Both the position numbers and the translations under genes were made by a program. From positions 1 through 64,000 of the forward strand of contig JABBCA010000098.1 in the NCBI GenBank assembly GCA_018607135.1: DNA of 64,000 nt, in the 5' to 3' direction. This DNA comes from Opitutales bacterium (GTDB lineage: Bacteria > Verrucomicrobiota > Verrucomicrobiia > Opitutales > Coraliomargaritaceae). Below the pieces are notes generated by a model, which searched no databases, was not told the DNA's origin, and saw only the letters and a list, made by a program, of their open reading frames with translations. This document shows, one piece after another, positions 58,130-64,000 of the stretch (positions within the stretch are counted from its first letter, which is position 1; the number at the start of each line of letters is the position of its first letter).

Positions 58130-59164
58130 CTACGACTCAGTGACTTTCAAGAGTTCATGCACCCATTTGCGGTGTGGCCCTGAAAGCGTGATTTGATTCA
58201 GCTCGCCGATGGCTGTCCAGTTTAGTAAGGGCGTGGATTCCACAAATTTTGCGAGTGCCTCGTCAGTATCCAAAGCATGAATACTTTCCGTAATACGACG
58301 ATTGGTGATGCCTCGTTTCTTGATGACTAAAGGGCTTGTTTTCGGGTCTGCTCGCTTGAGCTGTTCAAAGCTTGGGAGCTCGAATTGCCCTGCGAGTTGC
58401 TTGGCGTCAGCATCGTTTCGATAGAGCAGGAGATGTTTGTCGTTGAGCACCCATGCGCGTGAAATTTCGACTTTGATCGCGGTTTTGCGTTGAATCTTTG
58501 GGAGCGTATTTGGAGCGCCGTTGGCAGCGCCATGGCAGAACTGAATCACGGGGCACAGGGTGCAGAGTGGTTTATGCTTGGTGCACACAGTGGCCCCGAG
58601 TTCCATCATCGCTTGGTTGTGATCTCCTGGGTGGTGATGGTTTAAGAGATCCTTCGCGAGTTGGGTGAATTGTTTGACGGCGTCGCCGTTGTTTTTAAAT
58701 TCACGGGTATCATTAGTGAGTCGTGCACAGATGCGGACGACGTTGCCATCGACCACAGCGGCGGGGAAGTTTTGCGCGATCGAGCTGATTGCTGCGGAAG
58801 TGTAGGGACCGATGCCAGGTAGTGCTTGCCACTCGCTCGCGGTGCTCGGCTTGGGATCCATGCCAATATAAACTTGTGCGAGTTTGTGTAGATTTCGGGC
58901 ACGGCTGTAATAGCCAAGACCTTCCCAATGCTTGAGCACATCGCTGTTGGGTGCTTTGGCTAGTGCGTCGAAATCGGGAAACCGCTGCATCCAACGCTCA
59001 AAGTAGGGGAGCATGGTTTTGATCTGTGTTTGTTGCGCCATTAGCTCGGAGACCACGGTGCGATAGAGTGAGGGCTCCGTGCGCCATGGGAGCGGCCTTT
59101 TTGAGTGGGCATACCAGTCTTTTAGGGCGGCTTGAAAGGCTTTTTTGTTGTTGAGCAACGACAT
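58130..59164 (-). CDS. mutY: A/G-specific adenine DNA glycosylase MutY
   Basis: MutY removes adenine mispaired with 8-oxoguanine. The ATG at 59164 gives 344 residues; the 31 residues encoded upstream do not resemble the family. Catalytic Glu40 (VVSELMAQQTQ) and Asp139 (VVDGNVVRI) flank the helix-hairpin-helix LPGIGPYTSAAI. The [4Fe-4S] ligands are Cys194, Cys201, Cys204 and Cys210 (CTKHKPLCTLCPVIQFC). The C-terminal domain is a NUDIX-like module used to recognise 8-oxoG. It is divergent from the LolA-like gene at 59300. Confidence 0.94.
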   Translation of the reverse strand: MSLLNNKKAFQAALKDWYAHSKRPLPWRTEPSLYRTVVSELMAQQTQIKTMLPYFERWMQRFPDFDALAKAPNSDVLKHWEGLGYYSRARNLHKLAQVYIGMDPKPSTASEWQALPGIGPYTSAAISSIAQNFPAAVVDGNVVRICARLTNDTREFKNNGDAVKQFTQLAKDLLNHHHPGDHNQAMMELGATVCTKHKPLCTLCPVIQFCHGAANGAPNTLPKIQRKTAIKVEISRAWVLNDKHLLLYRNDADAKQLAGQFELPSFEQLKRADPKTSPLVIKKRGITNRRITESIHALDTDEALAKFVESTPLLNWTAIGELNQITLSGPHRKWVHELLKVTES

Positions 59165-59299
59165 CGCTTGGCAAGTTCTATCATTCATTCCTAAAGGTCG
59201 AACTTCGAATGCGATGTCGCGTCCGAATTTGCAGGTATTCGCGCGTGGCGCCCTCAACTAGGCTTGCTAGTTTTTCAAAACTGAGGCTATTCTCTACAC

Positions 59300-60025
59300 A
59301 TGCGTATCGGTCTTATTTCGATTTTTTTATTCTTGGCAGTGGGGGAGACCCTAGTTGCTCAGTCGGATGCGTATGTAATGCAGCGAGCACTACAGCGTTT
59401 TACCGAAGCTTATGGTGGTGGGAGAGATGCGGATGCGTTGACCTCAATTAGCATTGAAGGGGTGCAGGAACAAGAGGGTAAGGTCTATGACTTCTTGTTG
59501 CGTAAGAAACGGCCAAATTCGATTCGCTATCGTATGACGTATGCAGGGCATTCTGTGGTGGCTGCATATGATGGCACTACGGGTTGGATGCAAAGTGAGG
59601 AAGATGGGAAATTGATTACGCGCAAGTTAAGCCGAGTCGAGGTCAAGCAGTTGAAGCAAGAAGCTGCGTTTGAAGGCCCACTGTTTAGACACTTAGAGCG
59701 GCGCAGTAACAGCGTCGAAATGACAGGGCGAGAAAGGATTGATGGTAAGGATACTTTTGTCTTCACCACCGAAGATTCCGACGGAAACCAAGCTCGCTAT
59801 TATTTGGGTTCAAGAGATTCTTTGATCTTGAAAATGGAGCGTCTTGCTGCGGATGGTTCAGTAACCATGACGACACTCTATAGAGACTACCGCGAGGTTG
59901 AGGGATACCCCTTTGCATTTGAAATCGAATCGAGTATCGCGAATAAGGTGGTTTCGTCGGTCAAGATTCACTCCATTAGTGTCAATTCTGGCTTATTGAG
60001 CTTTTATTTCCGCATGCCCAAATAG
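59300..60025 (+). CDS. LolA-like outer-membrane lipoprotein carrier-type protein
   Basis: A 241-residue protein with a signal peptide ([20 protein letters not shown]). The mature part has the LolA/LppX curved-sheet pattern: alternating strands, [43 protein letters not shown] and PFAFEIESS near the end. Such proteins carry lipid moieties across the periplasm; which lipid is unknown, and DUF4292-like families are close in appearance. It is 38 bases before the flavoprotein gene, in the same direction. Confidence 0.72.
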   Translation: MRIGLISIFLFLAVGETLVAQSDAYVMQRALQRFTEAYGGGRDADALTSISIEGVQEQEGKVYDFLLRKKRPNSIRYRMTYAGHSVVAAYDGTTGWMQSEEDGKLITRKLSRVEVKQLKQEAAFEGPLFRHLERRSNSVEMTGRERIDGKDTFVFTTEDSDGNQARYYLGSRDSLILKMERLAADGSVTMTTLYRDYREVEGYPFAFEIESSIANKVVSSVKIHSISVNSGLLSFYFRMPK

Positions 60026-60063
60026 GCACTGTAATTCATAGTAGATTAGGGAATCGTGCGTCA

Positions 60064-61254
60064 GTGAAGTCAGTGGCTATAATTGGAGGCGGGCCTGCGG
60101 GTTTGAGAGCTGCTGAGGTCGCTGTCGGGCGTGGGGCGAATGTCACCGTTTATGAGCAAAAGCGTTCGGTGGGGCGTAAATTTTTGGTTGCTGGTAAAAG
60201 TGGATTGAATCTCACCAATGATGCGGATTTTGAGTCGTTTTTATCGAACTACTCAGGCACCCACTTTCCAACGGCACTATGGGAGCAGTTTCTGGTAGAT
60301 TTTGATAAAGTAGCTCTGAGGCAGTGGGCCGCGGATCTTGATGTGGAAACCTTTGTGGCCGGAGGCGGGAAGGTGTTTCCTGTTTCAAAAAAGGCCGCGC
60401 CGCTGCTCAGGCGTTGGGTGCTGCGCCTAAAGGCAACTGGAGTCGGCTTTAAAGTGAATCATTCATTACGGGATATTCAGCATGAGGACGATGGAATTGT
60501 CTTGAACTTCGAGAGTTCCAGCGGGTTAACCTCAAACTACCATGATGCGGTGGTGTTGGCGCTTGGCGGAGGGTCTTGGCCACAGACTGGCTCGGATGGG
60601 TATTGGGTGCCACTCTTGAAGCAAAAGGGTGTTGAAGTATTGCCTCTACAGGCCGCAAATTGTGGTTGGGAGTTTGATTGGACCGATGCCACACGCGCAA
60701 TTGCAGAGGGTCAGCCCTTGCATCATTTACAGATATCGGCCGGCTCGCAGTCGATACGAGGTGAGCTGATGGTGACGCGCTATGGCTTTGAAGGCACACC
60801 GATGTATCAACTTGGGCGTGAACTGCATTCGATGGCGCAGCCCGAGATCGTGATTGATTTTAAGCCAATGTTTACCATCGAGCATATGGTGAAGAAAATG
60901 GAATCGGCGCGTCGTGATTTTTATAAAGAGGCGCGGCTGCGTTGGAAATTTACCGATGCGATGTGCGCGATCCTAAGGCAATTGTATGGTGAATTTGATT
61001 CGGCTGAGTCGTTGGCGAAGGCAGCTAAGGCCTGTCGCATATCCTTTAAAGGGCCAAGGCCATTGGCGGAGGCGATCTCTACTAGTGGTGGAGTCGCTTG
61101 GGCTGCCTTGAATGATCAACTTATGCTGAAAGCGCTGCCAAATGTGTATTGCGCTGGGGAAATGATCGATTGGGAGGCGCCGACGGGGGGCTTTCTAATG
61201 CAAGGATGCTTCGCCACGGGCACAGTTGCCGGACGTGCGGCGGCGGAATCGTAG
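60064..61254 (+). CDS. BaiN/HI0933-type flavoprotein (TIGR03862-like)
   Basis: A 396-residue FAD protein, starting at GTG 60064. The Rossmann motif [20 protein letters not shown] is at the N-terminus, followed by [20 protein letters not shown], a strong signature of this family. Late motifs are [15 protein letters not shown] and [20 protein letters not shown], the second FAD segment. Family members include BaiN and uncharacterised oxidoreductases; the substrate is not known. The TAG stop (61252-61254) lies in the GTAGGGG end of a REP element, so translation ends exactly at the repeat. Confidence 0.87.
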   Translation: MKSVAIIGGGPAGLRAAEVAVGRGANVTVYEQKRSVGRKFLVAGKSGLNLTNDADFESFLSNYSGTHFPTALWEQFLVDFDKVALRQWAADLDVETFVAGGGKVFPVSKKAAPLLRRWVLRLKATGVGFKVNHSLRDIQHEDDGIVLNFESSSGLTSNYHDAVVLALGGGSWPQTGSDGYWVPLLKQKGVEVLPLQAANCGWEFDWTDATRAIAEGQPLHHLQISAGSQSIRGELMVTRYGFEGTPMYQLGRELHSMAQPEIVIDFKPMFTIEHMVKKMESARRDFYKEARLRWKFTDAMCAILRQLYGEFDSAESLAKAAKACRISFKGPRPLAEAISTSGGVAWAALNDQLMLKALPNVYCAGEMIDWEAPTGGFLMQGCFATGTVAGRAAAES

Positions 61255-61277
61255 GGGCGTGATTGGACGCGCCCGCA
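61250..61277. repeat. REP element overlapping the flavoprotein stop codon
   Basis: CGTAGGGGCGTGATTGGACG followed by CGCCCGCA has the conserved outer ends but a new stem (GGGCG/CGCCC type). Its GTAGGGG supplies the TAG stop of the gene at 60064-61254. It pairs with 61302-61328. Confidence 0.83.
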
Positions 61278-61301
61278 TTTTGTATTCCGGTCTGGTCGGT
61301 G

Positions 61302-61328
61302 ACGGGCGCATCAAGTTGCGCCCCTACG
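61302..61328. repeat. REP element, inverted partner
   Basis: ACGGGCGCATCAAGTTGCGC followed by CCCTACG is in reverse orientation relative to 61250-61277 and keeps the GTAGGGG end, with yet another stem sequence (GGCGCA/TGCGCC). Confidence 0.8.
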
Positions 61329-61333
61329 GACAT

Positions 61334-61367
61334 AAAAAAAGCCCGCAAACGCGAACGCTTACGAGCT
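61334..61367 (-). terminator. Terminator downstream of tRNA-Lys
   Basis: On the minus strand AGCTCGTAAGCG pairs with CGTTTGCGGGCT around a TTCG loop, followed by a run of seven T. It begins 9 bases after the tRNA 3' end. Confidence 0.85.
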
Positions 61368-61375
61368 TTCAAAAG

Positions 61376-61451
61376 TGGTAGGCTGTCGGGGACTTGAACC
61401 CCGAACCAATTGATTAAAAGTCAACTGCTCTACCGATTGAGCTAACAACCC
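61376..61451 (-). tRNA. tRNA-Lys (anticodon TTT)
   Basis: The minus strand begins GGGTTGTTAGCTCAATCGG, contains the anticodon arm TTGACTTTTAATCAA (anticodon TTT), the T arm GGGGTTCAAGTCCCC and ends in CAGCCTACCA, so CCA is encoded. All four arms fold and the length is 76 bases. Confidence 0.95.
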
Positions 61452-61572
61452 TTTTGGAAGCGCAGGATGGAAGTGCCGAAGGTCTTTCTTGTCAAGTATA
61501 GGAAAAAGATATTTTTTTTAATTTGAACGTCTTTTCTTGGAACAAATCTAAGGTTTCAACGATCTAGCTTAC

Positions 61573-62187
61573 ATGAACCCCACAATGACTGCAAAGACTG
61601 ACACTTTAAATCCCGACGAGCTCCTCATTGAACGTATTAAAAACGGCGATGCGGCGGCTTACAATGATATCGTTGCGCGTTACTACGACCGCATTTATGC
61701 ACGTGTTTCGCAACTGCTTAAAAATAAACAAGATGCGGAAGAAGTGACGCAGGATGCGTTCATCCGAGCACACCGCGGCTTAGACAAATTTCGCGGCGAT
61801 GCGGCGTTTTCTACCTGGCTCTATCAGATCGCAACCAACTTAGCGCACAATCGCTACTGGTATTGGTTCCGTCGTAAGCGTGACTACTCGATCTCATTGG
61901 ATCAGCCACTCTCTGCGGAAGGCGATTTGACGCTTGAAAATGTGATGCCTTCTGAGGGTGAAAATCCAGCAGAAGCTGCTGTTACCCAAGAGTTTGTGGA
62001 CCGAGTGTCAGAGTGTATGAGCGGCTTAAATGAGAAACACAAGGAAGTGTTGATTCTCCGTAATGTTAAAAATCTTTCCTATGAAGAGATCGCCCAACAG
62101 CTCGAAATAAGTGTGGGCACTGTCAAAAGTAGAATTGCGCGCGGGCGTGAAAGCCTACGCGATTTGATGGGTAGTGATTTTTCATGA
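61573..62187 (+). CDS. ECF-type RNA polymerase sigma factor
   Basis: A 204-residue group 4 sigma factor. Region 2 spans about 20-95 (VARYYDRIYARVSQLLKNKQ, DAEEVTQDAFIRAHRGLDKF, FSTWLYQIATNLAHNRYW) and region 4 about 145-200 (LNEKHKEVLILRNVKNLSYE, EIAQQLEISVGTVKSRIARG). It overlaps the next gene by 4 bases (ATGA), typical of a sigma/anti-sigma pair. The genes it controls cannot be read from the window. Confidence 0.92.
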   Translation: MNPTMTAKTDTLNPDELLIERIKNGDAAAYNDIVARYYDRIYARVSQLLKNKQDAEEVTQDAFIRAHRGLDKFRGDAAFSTWLYQIATNLAHNRYWYWFRRKRDYSISLDQPLSAEGDLTLENVMPSEGENPAEAAVTQEFVDRVSECMSGLNEKHKEVLILRNVKNLSYEEIAQQLEISVGTVKSRIARGRESLRDLMGSDFS

Positions 62188-63029
62188 CCGAAGAACGATT
62201 CAGTGAGCTAGTTAACCTCTATCTCGATAAAGAAATTTCCGCTGAAGACCTCGACTTGCTGAAAGCGGAGCTTGCCGAGAACTCTGAGCGTAAAAGCGAA
62301 TTTCAAGAACGTTGCCGATTGCATCAAGCGATGCGACTGGCCATGGGGGCGCCGACTTCCAAGCGAAGTAGTCGATCATCAAAGAGCGCTTCGTCTCGCA
62401 GAAGTCGTTCTCAGGTAGCTTCACGAGGTGGCATCCGTCGCTCGCGCGCCACAACGGGCAGCACAGTCAACTCTCGTGGTCAGCGTTCTGCCGCTTCAAG
62501 TCGCAAAGCGGCAAAGCCGTCAGCTAGGGCAGATTTAGTTTTGCCTGTGAGTCATTTTCCTCGATGGATACTGGCGCTTGGACTTGCTGCATGTCTAGCG
62601 TTGGGCGTGGTTTTATTATTTCCAGTTTTCACAGATACGACTCATATCTCAAAGCAGAGCTTAGAAGGTCTTGATGAAGACGAGCTCAAAGAGAGTGTGG
62701 ATCCCTTGGATGCTGTGGAACGTTCGGATCTGCGCCGTTTTGTAACGATTCAGGAAAGTCGAAATCGTCGCAGCGCTAGCTTAGCTGCCGAACTTCGCTT
62801 ATTGGGCCTACATCCTGAGGTGATGGATGAGGAGGCCGCTTTGAGTGAAGTGAGTCTGGCGAGTATTCAGCCACGCAACAATAGAGAACGTCGCTTAGAG
62901 ATGCTGAATCATCTGAAAGAGTATACGCCGATCCCTGAGCCACGTATCTTGCACAGTAGTGAAGCTCGCTCTGAGCGATCCTACACTTGGCCTGCGGGTT
63001 TTAAGACCTCCTTGGCTAATTTTAAGTAG
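62184..63029 (+). CDS. Probable anti-sigma factor, membrane anchored
   Basis: A 281-residue protein translationally coupled to the sigma factor. The N-terminal ~50 residues (RFSELVNLYLDKEISAEDLD, LLKAELAENSE) look like an anti-sigma domain, but the zinc motif H-x3-C-x2-C is absent. A very Ser/Arg-rich linker (about 58-120) leads to one membrane helix (WILALGLAACLALGVVLLF, about 129-147) and a periplasmic C-terminal part with no known fold. It probably holds the ECF factor until an envelope signal is received. Confidence 0.75.
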   Translation: MTEERFSELVNLYLDKEISAEDLDLLKAELAENSERKSEFQERCRLHQAMRLAMGAPTSKRSSRSSKSASSRRSRSQVASRGGIRRSRATTGSTVNSRGQRSAASSRKAAKPSARADLVLPVSHFPRWILALGLAACLALGVVLLFPVFTDTTHISKQSLEGLDEDELKESVDPLDAVERSDLRRFVTIQESRNRRSASLAAELRLLGLHPEVMDEEAALSEVSLASIQPRNNRERRLEMLNHLKEYTPIPEPRILHSSEARSERSYTWPAGFKTSLANFK

Positions 63030-63099
63030 TTTCCTTGGAAGTCATTTTACTGCGCCTCAAAGGTGGACAAATGAAAGGTCCATGCTTTGAATCTAATCT

Positions 63100-64000
63100 A
63101 TGAAACTTCAGCGCGTAGTGATGGCGATGATCGCCATCTTTCTTATTTTTTATGTTTTGCATATTGGTCAGGCGTTGTTGTTGCCCTTGGTAATTGCTGG
63201 GGCGGTCGCCTATTTGATCAGCATCTTAGCGCGCACCATTCGCTCGATTCGTATGGGGCGTTTCCGCGTGCCGAATCCTGTCGCGATGTTTCTCGCGCTG
63301 GCAATTATCTTAGCGGGTCTCAGTTTTATTGTCCAGCTGATCACGGTGAACATTACTAGCGTGGTCAAAGTCGCTCCTGAGTATCAAACGAACTTAGAAG
63401 CTTGGATTGTTCGAGGGTATACTTTGTTTGGAGTCGAGGATGCACCCAACTTAAATGAGGTGCTCAGCCAAATCGATTTTAGAGGCTATCTGCAGGACTT
63501 CGGCGGCACGGTTCGCTCATTGGTCAGTAGCACCGGGATTATTATAGTGTATTTGATCTTCCTCTTGCTTGAGCAACGCACCTTTGCCAGTAAGATCAAA
63601 GCGTTGGTTCGTGATCCAGACCGCCAAGAAGATGCCTTTGAACTGCTGGAAAAGATGGGGAGTGACATTCGTTCCTACATCGGCATCAAAGTCTTGACCA
63701 GTGCAGCGACGGGCATCTTGAGTTATATTGTTTTGAGAGTTGTCGGTGTCGACTTTGCAAGTTTTTGGGCGGTGCTGATTTTTTTGCTCAACTTTATTCC
63801 TACTATCGGCTCTATCATCGCTACGGCCTTCCCCTCGATTTTAACCTTGGTGCAGTTTGATACGATCGGACCTTTTATTATCACAGCCTCAGTCTTAACT
63901 GGCCTGCAGTTCTGCATCGGTAGTTTGCTGGAGCCGAAGCTTATGGGGAATCGTCTAAACTTGAGCCCGATTGTCATCTTACTATCCTTGGGCCTGTGGG
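63100..64000 (+). CDS. AI-2E family (PerM-like) membrane transporter, partial
   Basis: An open frame from ATG 63100 runs off the right edge with no stop (300 codons visible). The protein starts MKLQRVVMAMIAIFLIFYVL and alternates hydrophobic segments with the family pattern: an early two-helix unit, a soluble part (residues about 80-150), IIIVYLIFLLLEQ, GIKVLTSAATGILSYIVL, FWAVLIFLLNFIPTIGSIIA and GSLLEPKLMGNRLNLSP, the last two being signatures of the AI-2E/PerM family. Substrates vary and many members are uncharacterised. The C-terminal end is missing. Confidence 0.9.
   Translation, partial: MKLQRVVMAMIAIFLIFYVLHIGQALLLPLVIAGAVAYLISILARTIRSIRMGRFRVPNPVAMFLALAIILAGLSFIVQLITVNITSVVKVAPEYQTNLEAWIVRGYTLFGVEDAPNLNEVLSQIDFRGYLQDFGGTVRSLVSSTGIIIVYLIFLLLEQRTFASKIKALVRDPDRQEDAFELLEKMGSDIRSYIGIKVLTSAATGILSYIVLRVVGVDFASFWAVLIFLLNFIPTIGSIIATAFPSILTLVQFDTIGPFIITASVLTGLQFCIGSLLEPKLMGNRLNLSPIVILLSLGLW

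Noticed and set aside
59165-59257. N-terminal extension of MutY
   Set aside because: The extra 31 residues do not look like MutY, whose domain starts right after the ATG at 59164.

Overview
The window looks like a chromosomal segment of a heterotrophic, probably marine, Verrucomicrobium close to Opitutales/Puniceicoccales (Coraliomargarita-like). This is inferred from gene content: a GlgE/GlgM-type glycogen pathway, an NrtA-family nitrate transporter joined to a DmsBC-type nitrate reductase, multi-domain secreted caspase-like proteins, and RAYT/REP elements. There is no direct phylogenetic proof. Base composition is close to 50% G+C, and the genes read as ordinary bacterial genes with short spacers.

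Layout. (1) 1-0.4 kb: the end of an rRNA operon (23S 3' end, 5S, terminator). (2) 0.8-4.0 kb: glgM-glgE, alpha-glucan synthesis through maltose 1-phosphate. (3) 4.1-8.5 kb: an alpha/beta hydrolase, a small lipoprotein, a methyltransferase-like protein, and divergent moeA/moaA for molybdenum cofactor. (4) 8.5-9.3 kb: two decayed genes (PAP2 phosphatase and FAD oxidoreductase) beside an intact FAD oxidoreductase. (5) 11-18 kb: a nitrate-type ABC transporter with a divergent LysR regulator and a leaderless, cytosolic NrtA/NasS-like protein. (6) 18.2-22.2 kb: glucosylglycerate metabolism, a phosphatase followed by a fusion of glucosyl-3-phosphoglycerate synthase with a GH13_18 phosphorylase. (7) 23-30.6 kb: nitrate assimilation (NirA, a DmsB-DmsC fusion, molybdopterin nitrate reductase, CysJ-like diflavin reductase). 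The Mo-cofactor genes at 6-8.5 kb fit this role.

(8) 30.6-48.4 kb: the most unusual region. Four secreted proteins of 1022-1614 residues, each with a C-terminal caspase-like (C14) domain behind propeller-like repeats, lie in the same direction together with a secreted papain-like protease. A REP-associated transposase (RAYT) sits in the middle. Palindromic REP elements with conserved asymmetric ends (GTAGGGG and CCCGCG) lie at gene borders, and several supply the TAG stop codon of the neighbouring gene.

(9) 49.2-55.9 kb: a second copy of the LysR / cytosolic NasS-like / ABC transporter module, this time with cyanase (cynS), an NTF2-like protein and tatA; the binding protein carries a Tat signal. 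This is a cyanate import and degradation locus. (10) 55.9-64 kb: gspE/pilB-type ATPase, SET-domain protein, mutY, LolA-like protein, flavoprotein, tRNA-Lys, an ECF sigma factor with its likely anti-sigma, and a partial AI-2E-family membrane protein cut by the window edge.

Together the metabolic genes describe nitrogen scavenging (nitrate and cyanate) and storage or osmolyte carbohydrates (glycogen, glucosylglycerate). The strongest candidates for undescribed biology are the caspase/papain array with its REP-shaped borders, the twice-used LysR plus cytosolic NasS-like module without NasT, and the glucosylglycerate synthase-phosphorylase fusion.
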